Of a DNA stretch of 18,266 bases, positions 1 to 8,078 are shown one piece after another (the first letter of the stretch is position 1; the number at the start of each line of letters is the position of its first letter). Below the pieces are notes generated by a model. That model saw only the letters and a program-made list of their open reading frames with translations, was not told where the DNA came from and did not search any database. The stretch lies in assembly GCA_000435975.1 (NCBI GenBank), contig FR884071.1, positions 1-18,266 on the forward strand, read 5' to 3'. This stretch comes from Oscillibacter sp. CAG:241. Its GTDB lineage: Bacteria > Bacillota > Clostridia > Oscillospirales > Oscillospiraceae. Made by a program: the position numbers and the translations under genes.

Positions 1-267
1 TGGCAGGGGCCGGACCGGGCGCTGCTGCGGCTGACTCCCGGCACCGGCCGCACCCACCAGCTGCGGCTGCACCTGTCCGCCATTGGCCACCCGCTGCTGG
101 GGGACTGGCTCTACGGCCAGGAGGACCGGGACCTGATCCCCCGTCCGGCCCTGCACTCCCACCGGCTGGAGCTGACCCACCCCGTCACCCGCCGCCGCCT
201 GACGGTAACGGCCCCGCTGCCGGAGGATATGGCCCGGCTTCTGCCGGAAGATATGAACAAATCTTGA
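1..267 (+). CDS. RluA-family pseudouridine synthase, C-terminal part
   Basis: The first 88 codons in frame 1 read as the C-terminal part of an RluA/RluD-type rRNA pseudouridine synthase. These enzymes isomerise specific uridines in structured RNA. The supporting motif is PGTGRTHQLRLHLSAIGHPL followed by GDWLYG at about residues 14-39, the conserved block after the catalytic domain core of this family, then HSHRLELTHP before the end. The catalytic Asp (in the HRLDxxTSG motif) would lie upstream of the window, so activity cannot be judged. The gene ends at a TGA at 265-267, and no clear intrinsic terminator follows before the promoter of the next operon. The family is secure; the exact target uridine cannot be told from this fragment. 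Confidence 0.93.
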   Translation, partial: WQGPDRALLRLTPGTGRTHQLRLHLSAIGHPLLGDWLYGQEDRDLIPRPALHSHRLELTHPVTRRRLTVTAPLPEDMARLLPEDMNKS

Positions 268-292
268 AAAATGCAAAAAAAGGATGGAAATT

Positions 293-327
293 TTGACAGT
301 GTATAGTATAATAGCCTATACACTGTC
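293..327 (+). promoter_or_regulatory. Promoter with overlapping perfect inverted-repeat operator
   Basis: Two perfect 12-base arms, GACAGTGTATAG (295-306) and CTATACACTGTC (316-327), are separated by 9 bases. A perfect -35 box TTGACA (293-298) overlaps the left arm. Eighteen bases later TATACA (317-322) lies in the right arm and can act as the -10 box. A TATAAT at 307-312 inside the spacer is an alternative -10, with a weak -35 (TGGAAA, 285-290) 16 bases upstream. Either way the dyad covers the core promoter, so a bound repressor would block RNA polymerase. The TetR-type regulator encoded at 5283-5837 is the natural candidate ligand. The dyad is seen directly; binding is inferred. Confidence 0.8.
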
Positions 328-333
328 TTAACG

Positions 334-349
334 CCGCGCCCCGGCGCGG
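334..349 (+). other. GC-rich hairpin in the 5' leader of the YhgE operon
   Basis: CCGCGC (334-339) pairs with GCGCGG (344-349) around a CCCG loop. It lies just downstream of the promoter and 18 bases before the Shine-Dalgarno sequence GGGAGGA (367-373). The following sequence AATCTATTTTC is only loosely U-rich, so this is either a weak terminator for read-through from the upstream pseudouridine synthase gene or a structural element of the leader mRNA. Confidence 0.4.
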
Positions 350-377
350 AATCTATTTTCGGAAGCGGGAGGAACGT

Positions 378-2462
378 ATGCGGAACATCTGGCGCATCAT
401 CAAGGCGGACGCCCGTTCGCTGTTTACGCATTTCTTTGCTCTGGCCGTGGCCCTGGTCATTGCGGTGCTGCCCAGCCTGTACGCCTGGCTGAATATCTAC
501 TCCAACTGGGACCCCTACGGCAACACCGGCAACATCAGCATCGCCGTGGCGTCCTTGGATAAGGGCTGGACGGAGGAGGACGGCACCCAGGTCAACAAGG
601 GCCGGGAGGTGGTGGACGATCTGCGCACCAGCACCAGCATCAACTGGGTGGCGGTGGACACCAAGGAGGAGGCCGAGCACGGCGTCTATGCCGGGGATTA
701 CTACGCCGCCGTGGTCATCGGTGAGGACTTCTCTTATAATATGTACCACATGCTGACGGAGTGGACCGGCAAGCCCACCATCACCTATTATGAAAACTAC
801 AAGAAAAACGCCGTGGCCACCAAGATCACCGACACGGCGGTGTCGTCCCTGAAAACCACCATCAGCAAAAGCTATCTGGACGTGGTGGTGGACGCCGTTT
901 TCCGGGGAGCCAACGACCTGTCGGACCAGCTGAAGGGCGACGACCCCGTGGGCTCCGTTCAGGGGCTGCTGGGCCAGGCCCGGAGCCTGCTGCGCTCCTG
1001 CGCCCAGACCGTGGACGCCTTCCAGGCCGCGGGCCAGGACAACAGCAGCTATCGCCAGGATCTGTCGGACCTGGTGGCAAATATCAACCAGAACCGCCCC
1101 GACAGCCAGGAGCTTCTGGACACCGTGGCCCAGCTGAACCGTCAGGTCCACGCCGCCCTGGATAAGGCCCAGGCAGCCCTGGACAAGGCCTTTGACGCGG
1201 CGGAGAAAATTCTGAACGGCATCGACGTGGACGCTCAGCTGCCCCAGATTCAGGAGGACCTGCGGGACGCCGCCCAGACCATGGACAATATGGGCGATAA
1301 GCTCACGGCCTGGGCCAGGTCTATCGCCGTGGAGGCCGGGCCCGTGGGGGCCGAGGCCGCAGCCGCCGCCCAGCGCCTGGCGGACAGCTGCTATCAGCTG
1401 CGGGACCGGCTGAACACCGTGGCCGACGGCATCCGGCAGAACTCCGCCGTTTTGCAGGACACCATCGCTTTGGTGGCCCAGCTGGAGAAGCTGACGGACA
1501 CCCTGCTGACACCGGTGTTCGGCGATGTGACGGATGATGTGAAAAACGTTCTGGACCAGACGGAGGGCCTGCTCCAGGGCCTCCACGGAACGGCAGCCGA
1601 TACCCGGGACCTGCTGGCAGCCGCCGGCGCGGCGGCCGGCACCCTGGACGGTCTCATGTCCCAGAGCCGCGACGCCATCGGCCAGGCCATCGACAAGCTG
1701 GGGAGCCTGCTGGGCGGCCTGGAGGACAGCGCCAGTCCGGACTATCTGGACACCCTGCTGGATATCCTGGGCGGCAGCCCGGAGGATTACGGCGCCTACT
1801 TCTCCCAGATGGTGCAGACCACCGTGGAGCCGGTGTATCCCATTGCAAACTACGGCAGCGCCATGGCCCCCTTCTATTCCGTTCTGGCCATCTGGGTGGG
1901 CGGCGTCATGCTGGTGGCCATTCTCAAGCCCCACGCCCGCCTGGAGGGGCTGGTGGACCCCAAGCCCCACCAGCTGTTCTTCGGCCGGTACTTCCTGTTT
2001 TTCGTCATGAGCCAGATCCAGGCCGCCGTCATCGTGGCCGGGGACCTGCTGGTGCTGAAGATCCAGTGCGTGGAGCCGGCGCTGCTGTTTGCCACCGGGG
2101 CCATCACCTCCCTGGTGTTCAGTCTGCTGATCTACGCCCTGACCGTGTCCTTCGGCGACGTGGGCAAGGCCGTTGTAGTGGTGGTCATGGTGCTCCAGAT
2201 CGCCGGCTCCAGCGGCACGTTCCCCATTGAGCTGCTGCCGGACGTGTATCAGAAAATCTATCATATCTTCCCCTTCCCCTATGCCATCGACGCCGTGCGC
2301 GAGTGCGTATGCGGCCTGTATGGGACCACATGGCTGAAAAACATCGGCTGCCTGCTGATCTTCGGCGCGGCGGCCCTGGTCATCGGCCTGCTGGTGCGCA
2401 AGCCCTTTATGGGACTGAACCATTTCATGGAGGAGAAGCTGAAAGAAACGGAAATGCTGTAA
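378..2462 (+). CDS. YhgE/Pip-family membrane protein, first paralogue
   Basis: This 694-residue protein belongs to the YhgE/Pip family, which includes lactococcal phage infection protein Pip and is related to the EsaA/YueB component of Gram-positive type VII secretion. The family's biochemical role is mostly unknown. One N-terminal membrane helix spans about residues 18-40 and is followed by the conserved SNWDPYGN block (42-49). A large outside domain of about 450 residues contains long Ala/Gln/Asp/Leu-rich helices, probably coiled coil. The C-terminal part, from about residue 490, has five or so membrane helices of ABC-2 permease type with FFGRYFLFF and a Pro-Phe-Pro-containing loop. The ATG has a good GGGAGGA site 4 bases upstream. 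It is first in an operon with a small membrane protein, a second paralogue and a TetR regulator. No ATPase gene is present. Confidence 0.93.
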   Translation: MRNIWRIIKADARSLFTHFFALAVALVIAVLPSLYAWLNIYSNWDPYGNTGNISIAVASLDKGWTEEDGTQVNKGREVVDDLRTSTSINWVAVDTKEEAEHGVYAGDYYAAVVIGEDFSYNMYHMLTEWTGKPTITYYENYKKNAVATKITDTAVSSLKTTISKSYLDVVVDAVFRGANDLSDQLKGDDPVGSVQGLLGQARSLLRSCAQTVDAFQAAGQDNSSYRQDLSDLVANINQNRPDSQELLDTVAQLNRQVHAALDKAQAALDKAFDAAEKILNGIDVDAQLPQIQEDLRDAAQTMDNMGDKLTAWARSIAVEAGPVGAEAAAAAQRLADSCYQLRDRLNTVADGIRQNSAVLQDTIALVAQLEKLTDTLLTPVFGDVTDDVKNVLDQTEGLLQGLHGTAADTRDLLAAAGAAAGTLDGLMSQSRDAIGQAIDKLGSLLGGLEDSASPDYLDTLLDILGGSPEDYGAYFSQMVQTTVEPVYPIANYGSAMAPFYSVLAIWVGGVMLVAILKPHARLEGLVDPKPHQLFFGRYFLFFVMSQIQAAVIVAGDLLVLKIQCVEPALLFATGAITSLVFSLLIYALTVSFGDVGKAVVVVVMVLQIAGSSGTFPIELLPDVYQKIYHIFPFPYAIDAVRECVCGLYGTTWLKNIGCLLIFGAAALVIGLLVRKPFMGLNHFMEEKLKETEML

Positions 2463-2478
2463 GAAAGGAGGACTCCCT

Positions 2479-3156
2479 ATGGACGAAAAGAAATATAGCC
2501 AGCTGTATCAGGCCCTTTTGCAGGAGGTCCTTCAGTTCCACAGCGGCAATCAGCGCCGCATCCGCAAGGGAATGCTGAGCCTGCTGCTGGTGCCGCTGGC
2601 ATTTCTGGTGCTGCTGTTTTTATCCGACGGCTCCCGGGTGATCTTCCTGCTGCTGTGGATCGTATCCATGTTCGGCATCGCGGCGTATCTCATCGCCGTG
2701 GAGTATGTGGACTACGAAATGCAGAACAAGGTGAAGAAGATCACCCAGAAGGAGGTGGAGCTGGATCAGCTGATGGCCCTGCCCACCGGCATGCCCCAGC
2801 TGCTGCCCCATCTGCGGGGCCGGAGTCAGGAGAGCGAAGCGGTCCCGGAGGAGCCTGCCCCAGAGGAGCCTACCCCGGAGGAGCCTGCCCCGGAGGAGTC
2901 CGCCCCGGAGGAGCCTGCCCCGGAGGAGCCTTGTCCCGCCCCTGTCCCGCCTTGTCCCCAGCCTGTCCCGCCCCGTCCCGCCTCTGTCCCGGTACAGCCG
3001 GAGCCCCTGCACCCGGAGCTGGCCCTGACCCTGTCCGACCTGCAGGAGAGCAGCCGCCAGCTGGCCCAGGGCTTTGAGCAGATGTCCCGGGAGCTGGGCC
3101 GCATTTCCCGGTATATGGGCGATCAGGACCGGCGGTCCAGGGAGGTGCAGGCATGA
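2479..3156 (+). CDS. Two-helix membrane protein with Glu/Pro repeat tail
   Basis: I do not recognise a named family for this 225-residue protein. Visible parts are a charged N-terminus with RRIRK (26-30), two membrane helices at about 32-49 and 53-75, a charged helix at 76-100, a low-complexity stretch of Glu-Glu-Pro-Ala-Pro units (about 124-152) grading into a Pro/Val/Cys-rich stretch (to about 176), and a C-terminal amphipathic helix (183-215) that may form a coiled coil. The positive residues before helix 1 suggest that both ends face the cytoplasm. An AGAAAGGAGGA site precedes the ATG. The gene sits between two YhgE/Pip genes, 16 bases after the first and overlapping the second by four bases (ATGA), which implies coupled translation and a shared complex or process. 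That role is inference. Confidence 0.88.
   Translation: MDEKKYSQLYQALLQEVLQFHSGNQRRIRKGMLSLLLVPLAFLVLLFLSDGSRVIFLLLWIVSMFGIAAYLIAVEYVDYEMQNKVKKITQKEVELDQLMALPTGMPQLLPHLRGRSQESEAVPEEPAPEEPTPEEPAPEESAPEEPAPEEPCPAPVPPCPQPVPPRPASVPVQPEPLHPELALTLSDLQESSRQLAQGFEQMSRELGRISRYMGDQDRRSREVQA
2848..2937 (+). repeat. 15-bp tandem repeat encoding Glu-Glu-Pro-Ala-Pro units
   Basis: Six head-to-tail 15-base units of the type GAGGAGCCTGCCCCG lie in frame inside the small membrane protein gene. The unit at 2893-2907 reads GAGGAGTCCGCCCCG, and the last unit turns into the Cys/Pro-rich stretch. Copy number in such exact repeats can change by replication slippage in steps of five residues without breaking the frame. 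Confidence 0.9.
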
Positions 3157-5267
3157 GGAATATCTGGAGAATTTTCCGGGCCGACTGGCAGCGCATCAGC
3201 GCCAGCGTGGTGGCCGTGGTGGTCATCATGGGCCTGTGCCTGATCCCGTGCCTGTATGCATGGTTCAACATTTTTTCCAACTGGGACCCCTACGGCCCCG
3301 ACGCCACGTCCAATATCCGGGTGGCCGTTACCAGCGAGGATGAGGGCTATGAGCTGCTGGGCCTGAAGCTGAACATCGGGTCCATGGTGCTGGACGGCCT
3401 GAAAAGCAACAACCAGATGGGCTGGGACTTTGTAGACAGCCGGGAGGAGGCCCTGGAGGGTGTCCGGTCCGGCAGGTACTACGCCGCCCTGATCGTTCCC
3501 GCAGACTTCACCGGGGACTTCGTCAGCATTCTGGACACGGACCTGCGGCACCCCCAGATCGAGTATTACGAAAACGAGAAGAAAAACGCCATTGCCCCCA
3601 AGATCACCAACAAGGCCAAGACCGCCGTTCAGGACGAGATCAACGCCACCGTGGTGGAGACGGTGACCAACGCCGTCACCACCGTCAGCTCCGTGTGCAG
3701 GGCTCTGGGCCTGGATGCGGACGACGTGTCCCAGGGGGTCATTGAAAAGCTCAGCAGCGCCCAGGACAGCCTGCGCACCCTGGAGGAGACGCTGACGGCC
3801 ATGCAGACCCTGGCGGACCAGACGGACAGTATCCTGGCCTGCGCCGGGGTGGTCGCCGGCGACCTGGACAGCATCGTCAGCGGCAATGACCTGTCCGGCA
3901 TCCAGGACGCCCTGGACCGGGGCATCGGCCGCCTGAACGAGACGGAGGCCGAGATCGCCCGGCAGCTGGAGGATATCGACGCCCAGATCGACGTCATCGC
4001 CGACGACATTGCCGCCGCCGTGGGAACGGCGGAGGATGTGGCGGGCTTTCTGGCCGGTCCCGCCCAGCAGCTGGACCAGCGGCTGGCGGAGCAGCAGCAG
4101 CGGCTGGAAAAGCTGCGGGACTTTGCCGCCGGTTATCCCGCCGTTCAGGAGCGGCTGGGCAACGCCATTTACCGCATCGGCGAGCTGCGGGACCTGCTGA
4201 AAACGCTGGAGGACCCCGGCCAGCTGGAGACCTGGCGACAGGAGGTACAGGCCAAGGTGGATGAGCTCCGCCAGGAGCTGCGGGAGGCGGCCCTGCGCAT
4301 CAGCGGCAGCGTGAACCAGCGGCTGGAGGAGCTGAACCGGGATGTGACGGAAAAGCTCCAGACCCTGCAGAGCGTGTTTGACAGCGTATCCGGCAACCTG
4401 TCGGCCCTGGGCGATAAGCTGACCCGGTATCAGGAGGCCATCCAGTCCACAGGCACCACCCTGAGCGGGGCCATCCAGCTGTCGTCCACCCTGCGGGGCG
4501 ACCTGGGGCAGCTGGCCCAGGATATGGACCGCATCGTCACCAGTGACGGCTTCCGCCGCTTTGTGGAGGTGCTGGAAAACGACCCCGAGGGCCTGGCAGA
4601 CTACCTGTCCGACCCCGTGTCCATGGAGACGGTACCGGTATACGAGATCACCAGCTACGGCAGCTCCATGGCGCCGTATTACATCATGCTGGCCCTGTTC
4701 GTGGGCTCCCTGCTGACGGCCACCATGCTCCATGTGAACGCCCCCATGCCGGAGCTCTTCCGGCTGCGCCCCTGGCAGCGGTTCTTCGGCCGGTATCAGC
4801 TGTTTTTCCTGATCGGTATGATCCAGGCCCTGGTCACGGGCCTCGGCTGCATTTACTACATCGGCATCCAATGCCCGTATCCGGGGCTGTTCCTGCTGGC
4901 GTGCTGCGTGTGCAGCCTGAACTTCACCATGATGAACTATGCCCTGGTCTATGCCCTGGACAACATCGGCATGGCGGCCTCCGTCATCATCATGGTCATC
5001 CAGGTGGCGGGCTCCGGCGGCGTCTATCCCATCGACGTGCTGCCCGGGATCTTCCAGACGCTGTATAAGTTCATGCCCTTCCACTATGGCATGGACATGC
5101 TCCGGGAGACCATCGCCGGACGGTATGAGAACGTGTACTGGAAGAATCTGGCTGTGATGGCGGCCATGTGCGTGCTGTTTGCGGTGCTGGGGATGGTGCT
5201 GTATTACCCGGCCCGGCCCCTGAACCGGCTCATCGCCCGCAGCAAGGAAAAATCCGGCATTATGTAA
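3153..5267 (+). CDS. YhgE/Pip-family membrane protein, second paralogue
   Basis: This 704-residue paralogue of the first YhgE/Pip protein has the same build. An N-terminal membrane helix (about 17-40) ends in the same SNWDPYG block, then comes a long outside domain rich in Gln/Leu/Glu helices (about 180-480, probably coiled coil), then a C-terminal set of membrane helices from about residue 500. Shared signatures are SYGSSMAPYY compared with NYGSAMAPFY, FFGRYQLFF compared with FFGRYFLFF, and the block VIQVAGSGGVYPIDVLPG. The central regions differ much more than the ends, which suggests two subunits with different partners instead of a recent duplication. The ATG overlaps the previous stop codon (ATGA at 3153-3156) and has AGGGAGGTG 5 bases upstream inside the previous gene. 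A heteromeric membrane complex is likely but not shown. Confidence 0.93.
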   Translation: MRNIWRIFRADWQRISASVVAVVVIMGLCLIPCLYAWFNIFSNWDPYGPDATSNIRVAVTSEDEGYELLGLKLNIGSMVLDGLKSNNQMGWDFVDSREEALEGVRSGRYYAALIVPADFTGDFVSILDTDLRHPQIEYYENEKKNAIAPKITNKAKTAVQDEINATVVETVTNAVTTVSSVCRALGLDADDVSQGVIEKLSSAQDSLRTLEETLTAMQTLADQTDSILACAGVVAGDLDSIVSGNDLSGIQDALDRGIGRLNETEAEIARQLEDIDAQIDVIADDIAAAVGTAEDVAGFLAGPAQQLDQRLAEQQQRLEKLRDFAAGYPAVQERLGNAIYRIGELRDLLKTLEDPGQLETWRQEVQAKVDELRQELREAALRISGSVNQRLEELNRDVTEKLQTLQSVFDSVSGNLSALGDKLTRYQEAIQSTGTTLSGAIQLSSTLRGDLGQLAQDMDRIVTSDGFRRFVEVLENDPEGLADYLSDPVSMETVPVYEITSYGSSMAPYYIMLALFVGSLLTATMLHVNAPMPELFRLRPWQRFFGRYQLFFLIGMIQALVTGLGCIYYIGIQCPYPGLFLLACCVCSLNFTMMNYALVYALDNIGMAASVIIMVIQVAGSGGVYPIDVLPGIFQTLYKFMPFHYGMDMLRETIAGRYENVYWKNLAVMAAMCVLFAVLGMVLYYPARPLNRLIARSKEKSGIM

Positions 5268-5282
5268 GGAGGACTGCTGCCC

Positions 5283-5837
5283 ATGAATGCAAAGCATGAC
5301 CTGGCAGAGTCCCTGTGCCAGCTGCTGGAGACAAAAACCCTGGAAAAGATCACCGTCAAGGACATTGTGGCCCGGTGCGGTGTGAACCGCCAGACGTTTT
5401 ACTATCATTTTCACGACGTGTACGACCTGATGCGCTGGATCTTTGACCGGGAGGCCGCCGCCCTGGCCCAGAGCATCCGCAGCAACGGCAGCGACTGGCG
5501 GCAGGAGCTGCGCACCATCACGGACGTGCTGCGCAGCAAGCGTCACCTGGTGATGAACGCCTACCGCTCCGTGAACCGGCGGGATCTGGAGCGCTATCTG
5601 ATGCAGGGCTACGGCCCGGTGATCCGCCGCATCGTGGACCAGGCGGCTGTGGGCCTGGACGTGACCCAGGGGGACCTGGAGTTCGTGTCCCGGTTCTATG
5701 CCCGGGGCCTGCTGAGCGGCGTGTTCGACTGGATCGAATCCGGCATGCCGGAGAACATCGGCGACGATCTGCGCCGGTGCATCCTGCTGCTGGACGGCAG
5801 CCTGCCCACCGCCCTGAAAAGCGTCAGTGAGAAATAA
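5283..5837 (+). CDS. TetR/AcrR-family transcriptional regulator
   Basis: This 184-residue protein has an N-terminal TetR-type helix-turn-helix at about residues 9-55, with ITVKDIVARCGVNRQTFYYH (23-42), a near-consensus recognition region of the DhaS/SczA-like TetR branch that is frequent in Firmicutes. The C-terminal all-helical part (about 70-175) would bind the signal and dimerise; the ligand cannot be read from sequence. GGAGGA directly after the previous stop is the ribosome site, 9 bases before the ATG. It is the last gene of the YhgE operon, so it is made together with the membrane proteins. The perfect dyad at the operon promoter makes autorepression the simplest model. The operator assignment is inference from proximity and symmetry. 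Confidence 0.93.
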   Translation: MNAKHDLAESLCQLLETKTLEKITVKDIVARCGVNRQTFYYHFHDVYDLMRWIFDREAAALAQSIRSNGSDWRQELRTITDVLRSKRHLVMNAYRSVNRRDLERYLMQGYGPVIRRIVDQAAVGLDVTQGDLEFVSRFYARGLLSGVFDWIESGMPENIGDDLRRCILLLDGSLPTALKSVSEK

Positions 5838-5839
5838 GC

Positions 5840-5875
5840 GCAAAGCCTCCGGCTTCGGCCGGAGGCTTTGCTTTT
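5840..5875 (+). terminator. Strong intrinsic terminator, UUCG tetraloop
   Basis: A perfect 14-base stem (5840-5853 with 5858-5871) is closed by a TTCG loop and followed by TTTT (5872-5875). It begins three bases after the regulator's stop codon and ends the YhgE operon. Part of it lies inside the upstream extension of the recJ reading frame, which is one reason to place recJ's start further down. Confidence 0.96.
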
Positions 5876-5910
5876 CCCACCAAATCCCCGAAAATACGCC
5901 CCGCCGCCCC

Positions 5911-5939
5911 TTGTCAAGTCATTCGGCGTTTGCTATAAT
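5911..5939 (+). promoter_or_regulatory. Housekeeping sigma-A promoter for recJ-rel
   Basis: TTGTCA (5911-5916) and TATAAT (5934-5939) are separated by exactly 17 bases, and a TG at 5931-5932 gives an extended -10. Transcription should begin near 5946, leaving a leader of about 33 bases before the recJ ATG. It lies directly after the strong terminator, so the recJ operon is independent of the YhgE operon. Confidence 0.9.
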
Positions 5940-5978
5940 AAAATATTATTTGCAGTACCGCGAAAGGGGTGTCCCGTC

Positions 5979-8078
5979 ATGAAATATCAGCAGTGGAGCA
6001 TACCGGACCTGCCTGCCCAGGCGGTGGACCGGCTCACCGGGGCCGGATACCCCTATCTGGTGTCCTCCGTGCTGGCCTCCCGGGGCGTCACCACACCGGA
6101 GGAGGCCGCTGCCTTCCTGGAGCGGGACCGGGAGCTGCCCTATTCCCCGTTTTTGATGAAGGATATGGACCGGGCTGCCGGGCGGGTGAACCGCGCCCTG
6201 GCCGATGGGGAAAGGATCGCCGTGTTCGGCGACTATGACGTGGACGGCATCACCGCCACGGTGATTCTGGTGGATTACCTCCTGTCCCGGGGCGGCGACG
6301 TGGTGCACTATATCCCCCGCCGCATCGAGGATGGGTACGGCCTGGGAAAGGACGCCATCCTGTCCCTGCATGACCAGGGCGTCCGGCTGCTGGTAACGGT
6401 GGACTGCGGCATCACCGGCGTGGAGGAGGTGGCCTATGCCAACTCCCTGGGCATGGACGTGGTCATCACCGACCACCATGAGTGCAAGGAGGAGCTGCCT
6501 CCCGCCTGCGCGGTGGTGGACCCCCACCGGCTTGACTGCGGCTATCCCTTCAAGCACCTGGCCGGGTGCGGCGTGGCGCTGAAGCTGGTGCTGGCCCTGG
6601 GGGGCGAGAGCCGGGAGGAGGCCCTGCTGTCCCGGTACTGCACCCTGGCCGCCATCGGCACCGTGGCCGACGTGATGCAGATGTCCGGCGAGAACCGGAC
6701 CATCGTCTCCCGGGGGCTGGCATCTATCGGCCGGTCGGATTTCATCGGTCTGCACGCCCTGCTGCGGGAGGCGGGCCTGTCCGACAAGGCCGTCACCTCC
6801 GTGCAGATCGGCTTTGTCCTGGCCCCCCGCATCAACGCCGCCGGCCGTATGGGCGCGGCGGATATGGCGGCGGACCTGCTGCTGAGCACCGATCCCCACC
6901 AGGCAGAGCGTCTGGCCCGGGAGCTGTGCGCCCTGAACCGGGAGCGCCAGAGCGTGGAGCAGGCCATCTATGCCCAGGCCGTGGAGCAGATCGAGCAGTC
7001 CCCGGCCCAGGAGCGCAGCGCCCTGGTGCTGGCCTCGGATACCTGGCACCAGGGGGTGGTGGGCATCGTGGCCTCCCGTCTATCGGAAAAATACGCCTGT
7101 CCCAGCTTTATGATCCATCTGTCCGGCGGCACCGGCAAGGGGTCCTGCCGCAGCTGGGGCGGGTTCAACCTGTTCGCCGCTCTGGAATCCTGCTCCGACC
7201 TGCTGCTGGACTTCGGCGGCCACGAGCTGGCGGCGGGCTTTACCATTGAGGAAAAGAACATTCCCGCCTTCCGGCAGCGGATGAACCAATATGCCCGGAA
7301 ATTCCGGGGGGGCAAGGCCCCGGTGTCCTGCCTGCAGGTGGATGTGTCCATCGGCCAGGCGGGACGGGTGACCCTTTCGGAGGTGGAGGCCCTGGACGCC
7401 CTGGAGCCCTATGGCGCAGGCAACGCCCGGCCGGTGTTCTGCCTGCGGGGGGCCACGCTGGAGCGGGTCCAGAACGTGGGCCAGAACCGGCATCTGAAGC
7501 TGCGCCTGTCCAAGGGCAGCGCCCAGTTTGACGGCATTTTCTTCTCCGCCGTGGCCCAGACCTGCGGCGTGGTCCCGGGCGACCGGGTGGACGCCGCGTT
7601 TTACCTGCAAATCAACGAATTCCGCAGCAGCCGCACGGTGCAGCTGCAGATGGTGGATATCCGCCCCTCCCTTTCCGGCAGTGCCCGGGAGGAGGAGTCC
7701 CTGCAATTGGTAGGCCGCTGCCTGCAGGGCCAGGAGCTGCGTCCCCGGGACGCGGTGCGCCTGCTGCCCTCCCGGGACCAGTGCGTGTGCCTGTGGCGGG
7801 CCCTGCAGCACACGGTGCCCCCCGATGGGCTGGAGGCGGACTATCTGCCGCTGCTGCGGCGGCTGTCCGGGGCCCTGCATGGGGCGGAGCCGTTTCTGCG
7901 GACGGCGCTGTGCCTGGAGGTGTTCCGGGAGCGGGGGCTGCTGCAAAGCCTCCGCCAGGGCGACAGCATCCGGCTGCATCTTACGGGCCAGGGGAAAAAG
8001 GTGGCCCTGGACCGGTCGGAATATCTGCTGCGCCTGCACCAGGCGCTGGACGCCGCGAAAGGAGGGGGACGCTCATGA
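5979..8078 (+). CDS. recJ: Single-stranded-DNA-specific exonuclease RecJ
   Basis: RecJ degrades single-stranded DNA 5' to 3' in recombination and repair. This 699-residue protein carries the DHH-superfamily motifs: GDYDVDG (84-90), VDCG (141-144), the name-giving DHH (165-167, in ITDHHE), and the DHHA1 motif GGHELAAG (413-420). An OB-fold follows at about 487-560. A C-terminal extension of about 130 residues (570-699) resembles the longer Firmicutes form and is absent from the roughly 580-residue E. coli type. The open frame extends up to 5868, but the start is placed at the ATG at 5979: it has GAAAGGGG 8-16 bases upstream, lies downstream of the promoter, and the extra segment overlaps the terminator and promoter. 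recJ overlaps rel by ATGA. The apt gene often found between recJ and rel in Firmicutes is missing here. Confidence 0.97.
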   Translation: MKYQQWSIPDLPAQAVDRLTGAGYPYLVSSVLASRGVTTPEEAAAFLERDRELPYSPFLMKDMDRAAGRVNRALADGERIAVFGDYDVDGITATVILVDYLLSRGGDVVHYIPRRIEDGYGLGKDAILSLHDQGVRLLVTVDCGITGVEEVAYANSLGMDVVITDHHECKEELPPACAVVDPHRLDCGYPFKHLAGCGVALKLVLALGGESREEALLSRYCTLAAIGTVADVMQMSGENRTIVSRGLASIGRSDFIGLHALLREAGLSDKAVTSVQIGFVLAPRINAAGRMGAADMAADLLLSTDPHQAERLARELCALNRERQSVEQAIYAQAVEQIEQSPAQERSALVLASDTWHQGVVGIVASRLSEKYACPSFMIHLSGGTGKGSCRSWGGFNLFAALESCSDLLLDFGGHELAAGFTIEEKNIPAFRQRMNQYARKFRGGKAPVSCLQVDVSIGQAGRVTLSEVEALDALEPYGAGNARPVFCLRGATLERVQNVGQNRHLKLRLSKGSAQFDGIFFSAVAQTCGVVPGDRVDAAFYLQINEFRSSRTVQLQMVDIRPSLSGSAREEESLQLVGRCLQGQELRPRDAVRLLPSRDQCVCLWRALQHTVPPDGLEADYLPLLRRLSGALHGAEPFLRTALCLEVFRERGLLQSLRQGDSIRLHLTGQGKKVALDRSEYLLRLHQALDAAKGGGRS

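Noticed and set aside
293..312. TTGACA at 293-298 paired with TATAAT at 307-312 as one promoter
   Set aside because: The spacing is only 8 bases. The TTGACA with TATACA at 317-322 (18 bases), or TATAAT with a weaker upstream -35, are the workable choices.
2848..2937. Tandem repeat as a CRISPR array
   Set aside because: Units are contiguous 15-base in-frame codon repeats without spacers, inside a well-supported gene.
111..5843. Very long minus-strand open frames opposite the YhgE operon (about 770 and 906 codons)
   Set aside because: They mirror the + strand codon pattern of high-GC genes, are rich in His, Gln, Gly and Val without family motifs, lack ribosome sites, and lie opposite clearly recognisable proteins. 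The same holds for the long minus-strand frames opposite rel, hemZ and the radical SAM gene.
5868..5978. Upstream in-frame extension of recJ
   Set aside because: It would start at a TTG inside the terminator of the previous operon and span the recJ promoter; the ATG at 5979 has a proper ribosome site and RecJ-like beginning.
7781..8074. Upstream in-frame extension of rel
   Set aside because: It lies wholly within recJ, gives low-complexity Gly/Pro/Ala sequence, and the ATG at 8075 has a strong ribosome site and the expected Rel N-terminus.
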